The notes under the pieces are model-generated. The model made no database searches. It was given only the letters and a program-made list of their open reading frames with translations, and was not told the origin of the DNA. A stretch of 64,000 nt of DNA from Balaenoptera acutorostrata (taxonomy: Eukaryota > Chordata > Mammalia > Artiodactyla > Balaenopteridae): positions 27,674,236 to 27,738,235 of the forward strand of contig NC_080071.1 in NCBI RefSeq assembly GCF_949987535.1, written 5' to 3'. Below, in pieces: positions 22,736-35,900 of the stretch (within the stretch, counting starts at the first letter, position 1; every line of letters begins with the position of its first letter). The position numbers and the translations under genes are program-made.

Positions 22736-25320
22736 TGGGAACCTGGACAAAAGAAAAAGTTGGAAAAGCACAGTTTGGGACAGTTTGGGAAAATTTGGCT
22801 TCATTTATTTTTTCTGACCACAGTTGCTCTGAGAATCAATCTCTTCCCCACCCCTACCCTAGAGCAGTATCATCTAAATTGATCTGTGAAACATGCTTAA
22901 TTGACTAATCAGAATTTCAAAGGGAAGTGATTACTTCACAGATCCCAGCCCCAAATAGCTGGGATTGTCACTCTGCCTCCACCCTCCCTATAATCTCTTC
23001 CTGCACCCCCCTACCTCCGCTTCACAGGTCGCTGGGAGATCTGGCCTATGCGCTTGGTATTTACAGGGAGGGAATGATGGGTTAGGCCTCTCCAACTACC
23101 CAGGAGGAAAATAATACCTTGTATGGGACCCCAGGCTAAAATTTGCAGGGACGCATCCCTGTGTGAGCTCATACAAATATAAACCCGTGAGAAGTGCTTT
23201 GTCTGTAACATCCTAGAGGTAACTCCAAAAGAACCCCCAATTTTTCCCTTCCTTGTCTGCAACACCCAGAGAAGATGCTCTTCCGTTTTCCCTCTCTGAA
23301 TCAGTGCCCTCTACACAAGGAACTAGAATGTTTCTTACTGGACTCCTCTTGTGAGATTCCAGAGTTTTCATTCCCTGTGTTGGTGGCAATAGTTTACTTC
23401 TGGGTCTCTGGCCTGTCCCTTTGCCCCTGGTATCGCTGGTTGGTAAAGCCGAATCCTGGCTGAGATCCCCCAGTGCCTTCTTGGATACTGTATAATTAAT
23501 TAGGCCTCCAATTGTGCCTTCCCCTCCCCTCCCATACATGGAGAAAACATCTCAACCATGACTTAAAGGAAACTGCCCTAATAAATGAGTCTCCAGATAC
23601 CAGATTTCCCAGCAGGAGGGGGCCATGTAAACGGAGACTATTAGTATTGGCAGCAAAATCCAACATATTATTTTTACCAGTATGAGCATTCCGGACATAC
23701 TGGCCACCTAGAGAGATATTTGAAAAAACAGACCAACAATGTGAAGAGGGAAGAAAGAAAAAAAAGCCATACACATGAGCTACAGTGAGTTTCTTGGAAA
23801 CTAATTCCCTTGCTCAGTTCATGTGATATAACCAGCCACTGCTGCTCTGTGCTGGTGGTTTATAACGTTACCTCACCCTCTCCACGAAATTGTTTTCCTG
23901 TAAATCTCAGTGGCCATCCATTCCTGTCTACACATTATGTTCCTAAAATAGACACCATCTAAAAATCTCTTCAAGGAGCTTTGTGAAGGAAGGCCTAAAT
24001 TACAACACTGCTCAAGAGGGATGCAGTGGCTTGACAGCAATTACAAAAGCAGCGGCCACAAAGGAGAGGCTTAAAAGTTTTTCACCGGAGTTGTTCAGCT
24101 TCCCAAATGCACAAATGAGGGGAAAGAAAAGTGTCAGACACTGGTGAACGTGCAGGAGCTCCAAGTTGCATCACCCTGGCGTGCCAGGTATTGCAGCAAA
24201 TAGGAAAGGTAAGCGACCTGCCGACTAGACTGGACAAACGAAAGCAGGGATCACCAACCTCAGCATGGAATTTTCCGATTTCTGTTTGGCATCAGCCTCT
24301 TGGGATGATTGAAAGTGCTTAATGGAGAAATATGTTCCGTTACTACACTAGCACATCAGAAATACCACGTGAACCTGGAAATCCATAGAAAAAAGAAGCC
24401 ACATTTTATAGGTGTGATAGCAACAGCATTCGGCAATTCGCAAGTTTGCTACTGCACCTGAGAAATATTTAGTCACATGCACATATGGAGAGAATGTTAC
24501 CCTGCTTTGGCTTTAATCATTTCGTGGGACATGTGAAAAAGCACCTACCACCACTCTTTTTGGACTGATTTGCTAAAGAGGAGCGACAATTGTCATGAAG
24601 TCACTGAAGGGAACAAAAAGAAATGAGAGAAGTAAAGGCGGCGGGGGAAGGGGGAGTGCCTTTAAACAAATACCTCAAACAGGTAGGAGAGAGGGGATCC
24701 GTGGTAACAAAGACCTCTGAAAAAGCCTCACGTCCACCCAGAGACATTTTTTTTTGTGCTGTTTGGAAAAGCAGGACGGTTCACACTGGGAACTGAACAG
24801 CATCTGCAATATCACCGCGGACAGTGACCTCTGTGCAATTAACAGTAACTCAACCTTTCCCATTTGGCATTCCAGGAACAACGGATTCTTTCCCACTACC
24901 CTCCAGCTCCTTTGTTAGCCTGCTCAGTCGGAGTTACAGAGATTAAATCATTGTCCCCTTCTGGCCCAAGGCATGAGGCTTTGCTTCTCAAAAGCCCAGC
25001 CTCTGCCGGAGGAGCCTCAAACCCCTGCAGTGCTCGGCCCCAGCAGCTGTCCCGCTGCCCTCCTTCTTCCTGTGGGGTTAACACTGAGATCTAATTTTTG
25101 CTCCATCCTTAGGAATACTACGACCTCTATTCACAGCTCGGCTAGTCCAGTTCTAAAGCACCAGTGAAGGAGGAGGGGGCGTCAAAAGGAGACCTTGAAT
25201 AGGATGGAGGAAAGCAAAGGCAAGAACTGGCCAGGTGCCAAGCTATTTCAGGCCAAAGAATCCCATCTCGTATCAAAATGCTGAACTGCAAAACAAACCT
25301 GATTTCAGTTCGTGGAAGGT

Positions 25321-25371
25321 GGAGAGAGGAGGGGGAAGGGGAAGGGGAGGAGAAGAGAGGGAGGAGGGGGA
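25321..25371 (+). repeat. Polypurine tract with G-quadruplex pattern
   Basis: Fifty-one uninterrupted purines with G-runs at 25331-25335, 25338-25341, 25344-25347, 25359-25361 and 25366-25370. Loops of two A between the first three runs fit the canonical intramolecular quadruplex pattern. Confidence 0.8.
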
Positions 25372-25655
25372 CCCGTTGGTCCGAATTCACATGCAAAAAC
25401 GGACTTCCTGCTCTGCCCAAACTGTATTTCCACGGGCTCTTTTTTTTCCCAAAATAACCGGAACGAACGTGCCTAAGATCGTGAAGAAACAACCAGACGG
25501 CTTACCTGATAAAAAGGAAAATTACCCATCTGCAATGAGGAAGAGCATCTCCCAAAGACCAGATGATAACAACGTGCCTTCAGTTGCAATTGTTCAGATC
25601 CTTCTTGCAAAAGGTGACCAAGTATTTACAAGGGCTGCAGTCTCACGGGGGCAGG

Positions 25656-25699
25656 ACACACATACACAAACACACACACGCACACATACACACATGCAC
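25656..25699. repeat. Imperfect (CA)n microsatellite
   Basis: CA dinucleotides are interrupted by AT and CG steps. The tract ends in 'cacacatgcacc'. Confidence 0.9.
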
Positions 25700-25827
25700 C
25701 AGAGACCTCTGCAGTATCCTCTCGGCTTCATCCTCGCCTCACTCTATGGTACCTAATACAAATCAGCAAATAGCTTGCTTTTTTTTTTTTTAAAAAAAAA
25801 GGTCGAAGTAGCACCTTACATTACATC

Positions 25828-25839
25828 GCCATCTAGTGG
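25828..25839 (-). promoter_or_regulatory. CTCF core-like motif (full match)
   Basis: The plus-strand gccatctagtgg reads ccactagatggc on minus, which satisfies every position of CCASYAGRKGGC. It sits in repeat-free DNA next to a T12/A-rich tract. Occupancy cannot be judged from sequence. Confidence 0.45.
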
Positions 25840-26284
25840 CCAAACATTAAATATTTTCTCACCAGCCGGATTTCTGTGTTATTTCTCAACCTCTTTTCTC
25901 TCTCAGCCTCATCATTTCCCTCTGCCTTTTGACTCTCTCACTATGGCTTCCTCTGTTTCCCCTTCATTCCTAATTGCTCTATCGTATCAAATACCTAATG
26001 ACTGAAAGATGAAAACGTTTAAAACTAAATATAGCTATTTTCAAGTATAGCAAATAACTTTAGTGTTGTTTTTGAATTTTATTTTTGTTAAGAAGTATTA
26101 CTTTATTCCTACTACGAATCATTATTATCTTTACAAATTATAGAGCTTGTGAATAAAACTTTGTCTTTTTTATTCCACCAGAAGAAAATTGGGAGGCCCT
26201 TTATGACAGATCAATGGCTTTCCATTGGGGATCTACTTGAAATTTTTCTCATTTTTAATATTGTTTTTTAATAGCAGATTGTTT

Positions 26285-26445
26285 GTTATAGTGAAGAACC
26301 CAGAGTGAGAAGATGTGAGTTTTACTTCAGCACTCATGAGCATGTGCCTTTGAGCAAGTCACTGAACTCTTCTGTGAGAACTTACATTTCCCCACCTTCA
26401 TCTGTGATTAGAGGTTAAACAAGATTATATTCCCACTCTCTCAAT
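26285..26445 (+). repeat. MIR SINE fragment
   Basis: 'cctttgagcaagtcactgaactcttctgtg' followed by 'ccaccttcatctgtgatt' and 'ggttaaacaagattat' matches the MIR core and 3' part. Confidence 0.6.
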
Positions 26446-26894
26446 GGTTCTATTATCTTTTACTGCAATATATTTCCCCATTTTGTGGACACAACCTACA
26501 GCTTAGTTATAATAACATGTTTTAGTAAGCAAATATGTATTTTGACTCCAATTAAGTATTACCTATCGATAGAATTATGAAAGCCATGTGTATCAGGTTT
26601 TCCTAAAACAATGGAGAATTCATGCTACACTATTTATAACTCCAGGAGATGAGAGTGCAGCTTTCTGTGTTACACACTGTACTTTAAAACTGAAGCAGTC
26701 TTTAGCATTTGGTCCTGCATATGCTCACAATTAACTATGTGTAGATTAATCATGTGGCATAATTTGCAGTAAATATTTCATCCTGGTTGTCTTCCATCTA
26801 ACCCACTTATTGTTGATAACTATCTTGCCTGTGCTTTACCATTTATTAAATGACATCACCTTCAATATTTAATTGTTCTATTCCTTACTATAGG

Positions 26895-27035
26895 ACAGTG
26901 TGATAGATACTATTAATATTATTATAATTATTCCCATGATACAGTTGGGAATACTGAGGGTTTTCAGAGCCTTATTGAGATTTATTCAAGGCCACACCTT
27001 GCTTGCAAAGCAATAAAACCAAGGCTCTTGGTCCA
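26895..27035 (-). repeat. MIR-like fragment
   Basis: On the minus strand it follows the MIR order: tRNA-like head near 27030, 'caaggccacacc' complement at 26988, and the 'ataatattaatagtatc' A/T part near 26910. Confidence 0.5.
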
Positions 27036-27276
27036 TTTGCTCTTTACAACATACTCAAAAGTCCTCCTTTCTTTCTCTGTTCTAGAATCACAGGAATGTA
27101 ATTTGCATGTCTCTGTTCGAAAACCATCTACTAACCCTTATTTATAAATTACTCATGGGCCCATCTCCTTATCTATAAAAGAAAAAAATTAAGTAAGATC
27201 ATTTCCTGTGCCAGCTCAAAAATCCTATACTTCCACAAAAGCTAGCCAAGGTAGCATGAACACTTAAAGCTATTCA

Positions 27277-27383
27277 GGGAATTTCCTGGTGGTCCAGTGG
27301 TTAGGACTCAGTGCTTTCACTGCTGGGGCCCGGGGTCAATCCCTGGTCGGGGATCTAAGATCCCGCAAGTCGTGAGGTGCAGG
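27277..27383 (+). mobile_element. tRNA-derived SINE (CHR/Bov-tA-like), short, tailless
   Basis: It begins 'ggaatttcctggtggtccag' and carries 'ggtcaatccctggtcggggatctaagatcccgcaag'. It contains only the tRNA-related body and lacks the GC-rich CHR 3' half and the A tail. No TSD was found. The B box is mutated (gggtcaatcc), so it is probably an old copy. Confidence 0.85.
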
Positions 27384-27888
27384 TAAATAGTGTTCTTCAG
27401 TCTCTGGTAGAGTCTAGGCAATGTTGAAAGGAGCTGGAGAGACAGGTGACCAATGCACCAATGTTTGGTAAATAATTACCAGGATGTTAGAGATGAAGAG
27501 GAAGTGGGAAATATGTGAACTAACAGGCAGTACTTTTTTAAATTTTAGACTAACATGTTACATATGAATGGTCCTTATAGTTTAGAGAAAATAAGAACAC
27601 CCCTGACCACATGCTTTCATGCCTTCTAATCGCTTATTACAGAGGTCAATTTTTTGAGTGTCTGCTCATAACAGTCCTCCCAACACCTCTCCCTACCTGA
27701 TCCCCAGAGGTGAACCTGTGCTCCTGGCTACAGAGGACCAGGACAAGGAAGGGTGCGACATGTGATTCTGACAGCTGTGGGCGCCACTTCACCCTCCCAA
27801 TGCAGACTCAGGACCAAGTGGGCCAGGGCGCTGAGAGAAAGGAATCATGCAGGTGTGGAAGAGGAAATAGTGACAAAAGACAGAGCCA

Positions 27889-28592
27889 GAATCATCAAAA
27901 AGTCTACAAATAACAAATGTTGGTGAGGATGTGGAGAAAAGGGAACCCTTGTACTCTGTTGGTGAGAATGTAAATTGGTGCAGGCACTATGGAAAACAGT
28001 ATGGAGGTTTCTCAAAAAAACAAAAATAGAACTACCGTATGACCCAACAATACCACTCCTGGGTATATATCCAAAAAAAACAAAAACACTAATCTGAAAA
28101 GATACACGCACACCAATGTTCATAGCAGCATTATTTACGACCACCAAGACATGCAAGCAAGCTACATGTCCATCAACGGATGGATAAAGATGAAAGATAT
28201 ATGTACACTCAGCCATAAAAAAGAATGAAATTTTGCTATTTGCAGCAACATGGATGGACTTGAAGGGCATTATGCTAAGTGAAGTAACTCAGACAGAGAA
28301 AGATAAATACTGTATGATATTGCTTATACGTGGAATCTAAAAATACAACAAACTAGTGAATATAACACAAAAAGAAGCAGACCCACAGACATGGAAAACA
28401 AAATAGTGGTTACCAGTGGGGAGAGGGGGAGTGGGAGGTACAAACTGTTGGTTGTAATACAGACTCAAGGATGTACTACTGTACAACACGGGGAATACAG
28501 CCAATATTTTGTCATAACTGTAAATGGAAAGTAACCATTAAAAATTGTATAAGACAATTTTTTTAATAAATAAATAATTTTTTAAAAAGAGC
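27889..28592 (+). mobile_element. L1 LINE, 5'-truncated 3' end
   Basis: It starts abruptly in the ORF2 C-terminus ('atcatcaaaaagtctacaaataac') and runs through 'ggtgaggatgtggagaaaaggg', 'tatgacccaacaataccactcctgggtatatatcc', 'catggatggacttgaagggcattatg' and the 3' UTR 'gggaatacagccaatattttgtcataactgtaaatgg', ending in an A/T tail. It is intermediate in age between the 5.3-kb fossil and L1 A/B. The frame is broken by several indels. Confidence 0.92.
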
Positions 28593-31500
28593 CCGCAAAC
28601 TCCTGATGACTTCCTGTTTCTGGCTCTTGTCTTTCCCCAAATCGAGCTACTTTCCTGATTTGGGGTGTCATGATAGTCACAAATAAACTCCATTGCTGCT
28701 TAGTTGAGCTTGGTTTCTGTTCCTCTACAGAATCCTAGTCAGTTCCCTCACACTGCAGGAGTCCAAATGCCTTAGCCCTTGAGAGCTCTCAAATACTGCT
28801 CATAGTTTGGGCATCTGACACCTCACCTATTCACTTCTTCAAGCACCAGCTAGAAGCCAGGCACATTTCCAGATACAGAAGTTACATCAGTGAACAAACC
28901 AGATCAAATTCCTTTACTAGTTGAGTTTCTTTACTCTGACACATCAGATAAATGGAAAGCCATGCTGTTTTCAGTGCACACATCACCCTTCCACCACTGT
29001 ATCTTTGTTCATAATCTTCACTTGACAGAGCTTCCTTCCATCTGTTCATGGAAAATTCTACCAATGTTTTAGGTCACGTATTCTTTTTTCTCTAATGTCT
29101 TTCTTGTTTTCTCAGTAGGTAGAATCTCTTTTCTTTTGTTAATTACAGAACAACTTCGTGTTTTATTTTGCAGAATGTGGTTATTTGTTAACTTGAAAGC
29201 ATTGGGAGTAAGAGAATAAATGCCTATTTTGACAAACTCTGGGGAAAAAAAAGGCTGGCATCACACCCATTGTACAATGAGTATATTTAATGAGTAGCTT
29301 GTCATTCTGTACACAAGACATTTCATTCATCAGAGCTGAGCCAATTTAACAACAATGGTAACCTTAAATATTCCTTATATTAGGCCTGGCATAAAGGCAA
29401 AGTATGAGATTTTTACTAAATTAGTGTAGTATACACTTAAACTCACATATTCCTAAAAGTTGGCAAAAGATAAATTAAAATGAGTCTTTATCTGTGTTCT
29501 CTTATAACACTACTGCTCTTGTCCCTTTTGGCTTCATGGGAGAGTTTTATGTACATATTTGCCTCCCAGATTCTAAACTCCCTGTGGAACCAGTCCTGTA
29601 TTTTATTTACCTTTGAGTGGAAGTTAATTTACTGAGATATAATTTTCTCTTTCCCACTATTACATTTCCAGTTTCAAAGAATGAGCAGGTAATTTCCCCC
29701 TCTTTTCTTCCCACCCTGAGTGTTAGCCATTCCAGGAGATCCTTTGTAATTTCATCTTAGAAGGTGGAAAGAAAGTACTGGCCCTTTCCTATGTGACAAT
29801 ACTTCTTAAACCTGTGAATACATGGACTTACTGAACTGGCTAAGAGGCTTGGGCTGTGCCTTTCCTATGAGAGAATTCCTAACAAGGCAAAGAGGATGAA
29901 AGCATAAGATGCCCTTTAGTTTTTGAAGCATTCTCTCTGCCGTGAGGATTGGATTGTTCCTTCGGCACAGCTTTGATGAGGGCTAGGGGCAGCAATTCAC
30001 TGCTCAGTGCCCAATACAGAAAGGGAATATTGTAATGGGACATCATCACTGTCAATAAATCTTAGGTGTTAAAGAGGAAGAGAAGTCACTCAGGTGGAAA
30101 AAGCCATGCCATGTCTTTTTGCCTGTCAGTACTGAGACAGCCTGGAGAATCTCCTGCTGCAGTGAGAACTCTGAAAGAGTTCAAGGAGAGAGCTCAACAT
30201 CAGAAGGCTGAAGAATCAGTGCAATTATTATTAATATTTATTAAATAGTATTTATTGAATATTATTTAATATTTTCTTGCGTAGAAAATAAAGGGAATTT
30301 GTTACCAAAACATGCTGCCTGATGTCTAGCTCTTGGAGTTCTGAACATTTTACTTAGCTGCCTTACAAAAAGAGTTAATTAACTCTTAAATTAACTTGAG
30401 GCCTGGCGGGAAGAAGGGGATCATCCTTGATCTTTGGCCAAAAATTTCCCTAAGTAATGGTCAAATCATTATGTCTTGAATTTTGGATTCCCTTGTTCAG
30501 AGTTATAAATGACATTAGAGTTTTAAGGCAGAAAGTATTTCTAGATCCTCCTGTAATTTGTTTGGGAATCTAGGCTCACTGAGCTGGTTTCCTTCTTGAA
30601 GGAAAGGGATCAGGATGCTGGTGTCTGGAGTTGAACCTGGACAGTGGTCTGACCTTGGGATGGTGTCCCCTAGATATAGTGGTGACGCCACACGGGCTGT
30701 GGGTGGTGACAGGCCTCCTGATGGAGTGAGTTAACGATTCCAACATGGATAGAAAATACCAGAGTCAGAATATGAACCCAGACTTTACGATTCTAAATTC
30801 ACAGGACCACTGTGTTATTACCTGGCTTCAAATCCTGGCTTTGCCCACTGTGACTGAAAAATGGAACTCAGCTAAAGCACAGTACTAATGTGATACCATG
30901 GTAAACATCATTTTCCACTCCAGGGCTTTGCTTTTATAGGTATGAGTTTCCCAGTCCTTTTTTTGAACATGCAGCATTCTGCAAAGATTTACTACCAATT
31001 CCTTGCTCTCTCCCAAGCATTCACTAACACAGTGCCTTTAGCAGCCACTGTTTTAGAAATAGAAATCACTTCCTAGCAGAAAATATGAACTCTTATCTTT
31101 ACTTTTCAGGTTAATTTATCCTTTTTGAAAACGAGCCAGAAATAAATGTGGAATTTACTGACTATTAGATAAATAAATAAACAAACTGCAATTAAGAACA
31201 CTCTTTTAGGAGGATTAGAGCCAATGAGTGTTTCAGCAAGTTTAAAGTTACAATTTCTTAACAACACAAAATTGGCCTTTGGTTTCAGAACATTTTGTAG
31301 GTACTAGAAGGTAAACATTTAACACTGTAGTAAAGTCCATACGTCCCACTAGGAAAAAAAATCAACTATTTTTTTCAAACATGATACCAAAATATTTGAG
31401 GGCCCCCCCATTTGAATTTACTGAATCAAAGCTTCAGTATGGGCTTGTGATTTCCCACTCATAGATTGTCATTTTTAAAAATCACCTACTATATATTGAC

Positions 31501-32499
31501 CTTATATAATTGGAATTGTTTTTATTACCAATTTTATTCTAAGATGTTTCTCAAATGTCTATAGAATCGATGTGTTTGTGGGCACACGAAATTTTATTAA
31601 AAGTTTCTAAAAAATTGTTAAAATTACCCCCAACTCTCCCTCTGGTAGTGGAGGAAAATGAACGGTAAGGGTTTTTCTTACCTCACCACAATGTTGTATT
31701 TTAAAGTGAGAAAGAGAGGGAGGGGATTATGATGGAGATCATCAGATTCTCCCAGATCACCAGATTCTCCACTCCTTCCCTGCTATTCCATCCAAAGCAA
31801 TGAAAGCCAGAATTTAATCATAAATCCACAGAGGATCATTCCCAGGGTGGCAGTTACTTGTTGGAAGATTCACTGCAATTTCCTTTCAGTCACATAGGTA
31901 GCCATTGGTGGTGGAGAAGGAAATGATGGTATTCCCACACCAAATAAACAGGTTTTATGGACAAGACATAATAATGCACAAACCTGATTTCTCAAAGGGA
32001 AATTAAATATATAAATATAAAGCATCTGATGAGATCAGCATTGCAATATTGTTTCAAGATGGGTATTAAATTACAAAACTACTTTTTATCATTTCATATA
32101 ATATTATTCTTCCTCTGTTATACAACCATCCAAACAACACTCTTAAAATAACTCCATCATTTTACATTATATACATATATCAAACCATTATGTTGTATAC
32201 CTAAAACTAATACAATGTTATATGTCAGTTACATCCCAATGAAAAAAATCACTCTAGTGTTCCATGTAAATGTCAATTTACAATCTTTTGTTATTTGGGG
32301 GCCTGGTTTATTTTTGGTCTTTTTTTTCAGCTAAATTGTAAGAGTATGCTGTCAATATTTACTGAGGACAACCTCAATGTCATTTTTCGTAACAACAATC
32401 TCTTTGCCTTCCCCTAAATAAGCCAGGAGCCATCATATCTTCAGTACTTTGCTTCCTTCCTTTCCTCTGCTTGGAGACCTCCTCTTCTCTGCCCACAAC
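28593..32499. other. Mostly single-copy DNA
   Basis: About 3.9 kb with no confidently named repeat. Notable items are an 18-bp tandem duplication at 31737-31772 (gatcaccagattctccac-type unit, one mismatch) and a possible 'ancient repeat' phrase at 28830-28900. No gene signal was found. Confidence 0.4.
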
Positions 32500-32630
32500 C
32501 CCTCCCTCTTTTATCTGTGCACGTCCTCATTGACCCTACCCCATAATCTCTTTGAGAGCAAGAACTATGTTTTGTTTATTATTTTATTTCCTAAACATAT
32601 CTCAGTGACTGTGGTTGAATGAAGGCATTT
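32500..32630 (+). repeat. L2 3'-end-like fragment
   Basis: 'taatctctttgagagcaagaactatgtttt...ctcagtgactgtggttgaatga' resembles the L2 3' terminus. Weak. Confidence 0.35.
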
Positions 32631-32844
32631 TCTGAAGATGAACTGATGGTATCTGCTGACTACTGACGAATCAAAATTCCAGAATGAAACGCCACTACAA
32701 TTTACAGGTAGGATAAAATAACGTTTTCAAACCTTATAAAACAGAATGTCAACTGACATAAATATTATCTTCACCACTTCTCTACAGAGATGATAATTTT
32801 TGAGGAAGTGTGGAGTTGGAAAGTTCTTAAAGATTACTCAGACA

Positions 32845-32925
32845 AGGGATTTTACTTTAGATATGAGGAATGATGCCAAGAGAAGTGATGTGACTTGACC
32901 AAGGTCACCTAGCTAGTTTTATCCC
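32845..32925 (-). repeat. MIR fragment
   Basis: 'gatatgaggaatgatgccaagagaagtgatgtgacttgaccaaggtcacctagctag' is the reversed MIR core. Confidence 0.55.
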
Positions 32926-32929
32926 ACAA

Positions 32930-35900
32930 GAGTCCATTCAATTTTTTTCCACAGTCTAACTATGAAGGAAATTAATATTGAGTAGGTGCATCAGCATATA
33001 AGAAGCAAAATGGAAGTGAGTGGAGTATTTCTAGATACGCCACAATTGACGTTCACTCATGTTTTGACAGATGGATGTGATGAAGTGTATAATTGCAGTT
33101 ATTGTTTAAGAAGGTGACAGACTAACCAACATTGGTTTTAGCAAAGGATAAAGAAAGTGACCGTCCTTCAGTTTAGCTCCACATACTGATCATAAATACT
33201 AACCACAAGATGTTCAAGTTCAAGGGCGTGAGTATCAGGTACTCAGAGTGTAACATTGACAGCTTTCAGAAATGCAGACCCAAAAAGAGTGCCAGGAAAT
33301 ATCCAGGAAGCAAATGGTCTTGAAGCTGTATAATTTATATGAAAAGCCAAAATGTAATCTAAAAATATATTGTCTGTTTCTTTAGGCTGATAAACCATAT
33401 ATATATGGCAGTTATCTTTCATATATGAAAACAAAATTTAATGTTTCACATGCCTAAGCTTTATGCCTCTTTCTCTAAATATATAAAAGCTTCATAAAGC
33501 TTTGGTTCTTGAAATAAGATCAAAGATCACAATATTTAAAGCATTATGTCCAGATCTACTGCCACAGGAGATTAAAGAGAGAAAAGAAATATCAGTGTAA
33601 ATTAAGAAAATGCACGAACAGTTATAAAAAATTAGGTTACTGTGCTGGATTCTCTTCTGTCTCGTTCCCATCCTCTTAAGTCAATTAAACATTATGCTTG
33701 GTTTTTGCCTGATCTATTTCATGCAGCAATTTCCCCCTTTGTAAAGATGAGTCAGTTAAAGCTAGTGCTAAGAAAAATATGCTTGATTACTTATTGGAAC
33801 CAAAACAGGTTTGCCATTTTAATATATCTTTAAATCAACCACATCACTTTATTTATTGAAGAGGTTTAATTAGATTTTTTTTATAAAGAGGACTTTATTT
33901 AAACTAAAGGAAATAGCTGATATTTATGAAGACAACTCTTTATTTACAGAATAAAACTGAACTTTGCCATAACTTAGCATAAGCAAACATGTAGTTCCTG
34001 TTCCCCTAAAGGATTCTTACTAACATCTTTTTCCTTTCATGTTCAAAGGCGGAAAGCCACTGACTTTACCAAAGAGCATAGCAAAGCTATTCATAATGTA
34101 TGCATGTCATTAGGATTAGGTGCTGCCCTGTTTCTCTGGGAAATTTACACCTTTCACACAGTCCTAAGCAGTTCTGATCTTTAGAAATCCATTCACAAAT
34201 GCACACAAATCACATACAATTACATCTCTCCTCCTCCCTTCCCTTGGGAAATGCAAGAATTCCACCTTAGGCCACATAATGGACAGAGGTTCTTCAGGGC
34301 CCACTTCAGGGCTTCACACTCTTTAGAATAGATTGGCGAGTGAGTGGGGGAGAAGGCACATGAAAGACCAGATGGTAATTACATTTAGTCTAGCCTTCCC
34401 AGAATGCCTAGAAATTTTGCGGCTCATGAACTGAGTTACTACTCTTGGGATGGTCCCTATTCATATCAGATAGCACAGCACCGGACACCTGGGATCCTTT
34501 GGGTCTCAGGTGTGGGAGAGAGGTGCTGGGGCGCTGTACTCCCATGCCTATGTGCAGACTCCTATACCTGGTTGTCTACAGTTGGATTAAAGACAACTGG
34601 ATTCATCTACTCATTATGGGATGCTAAAATGACAGAATCACTTTGTCTCAATGTTTTCCATGGCACTTGATACATAAGGAAGCTCAAAGACTGATACACT
34701 TGTTTCCATGTTCCATTCAGTCTCTTTGAAAGTCTTATATTCTGGTTGTTATCATTATCTCACAGAAACCTGTATTCCTCCTCTCTGTAGGGAAGAACAA
34801 GCTGAATAAGCAGGAAAGGGCTCTTTCTGGGTCTGCACCTCTTTAATGAACATATATGGGATGTGACCATTTACATTTACATTTCTGCTCCCCTTAGTTT
34901 TGCTGCAACTAAGCAAATACAGAATGTGGATCTTTCCATGACTTCAGCAATGATAAAACTCAGAAAACCATTTGCCCTACTTCACATGGTAGTTGCTGCC
35001 CCACAAGACAGCAGTACCTTTATCCATAATTTCATCTGCCCAGATTCTCCTCTCCAGGGTGTCACAACAGAGCTACACTTCCGTGAAACATCTATTGCTT
35101 TAAAATTGCACCTTTGATTTAGTCAGGATCTTGGCAGAAAATAGAGTCTACACTCAAAAGGGGCTGAATGAATACAATTTAATGGAAAAAAAATGCTAAG
35201 TAGGTTCAGATGGTTGATGAAGCACGCAGCAACAAAGAGTGGAGAGAGCCAGACACCCCTGGGTCTTAACAGGCAAGGAGGTGAAAGCAGCTCTTTTGCC
35301 CTTTTCCTGTTTTCCCATTTAACGATTCACTGAGATTCTTCTCCCTTTTTTCCCTTTAAAAACTGCTGAGCAGAATCTTAGGAGTTGGTCTTGGGACATA
35401 AGTCCAGCTTCTCCCCAGATTGCCAACTTTTCTGGTTAAGGAATCTTTGCTGTCTATTGACACTTGCCTCTTGAATTATTGGCTTTTGAATGGCAAGCAG
35501 CTGAACCCGAGTTCAATAACAGAGGAAACGGAAGCCCCAGCTCCCAGTGAGAGCTGGAGCTTTGGCAGACCTCAGCAGGAGGTTTACCAGAGGAGAATGC
35601 AGCCACCTAGACTAGAAAGTAGGGGGTGGTGGGGGCAATCCCTCAACTTTCCATCAATGCCTTCCTTGGGCTAAACCCAAAAGAACCCAGAAGACTAGGG
35701 CTCCCAGATTATGTCTAACCATGGAAAGTGGCCTTTGGGGATTGAGGGTCTTTCCGGAGATTCGCCCCTTGTTTGACTTCTACCTGACATTTTACCACTC
35801 TCACCGTTCCCTTCTCTGGACTTTGCATTCTACAGTTGCTGCCAGGGTTCCAGCTCTTGCTGGGCTCTGGAAATGCTGCTCTCTCCATTTGCATATTTAG

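Larger units (their letters stand above)
22740..26284. other. Repeat-poor, GC-richer single-copy block
   Basis: This is one of the longest stretches without a recognised transposon, and its GC content is above the window norm at 23-25.5 kb. It includes a 51-nt polypurine tract, a CA repeat, a CTCF-like core and a pyrimidine-tract/AG acceptor-like site at 25111. Open frames up to 108 codons on the minus strand (23213-23539) and a 173-codon frame on plus (25235-25756) show no known domain. The latter begins at GTG; its first ATG is at 25391. A conserved non-coding or lncRNA region is possible, but coding is not supported. Confidence 0.4.

Noticed and set aside
23213..23539. 108-codon minus-strand frame, plus neighbours at 23011-23265 and 23496-23774
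   Set aside because: No recognisable domain, no consistent splice sites joining them, and the neighbouring frames overlap. Treated as chance in GC-richer DNA.
25775..26005. 76-codon frame starting in poly-T
   Set aside because: It crosses a T12/A9 homopolymer junction and the CTCF-like site. No domain, and homopolymer length is unreliable.
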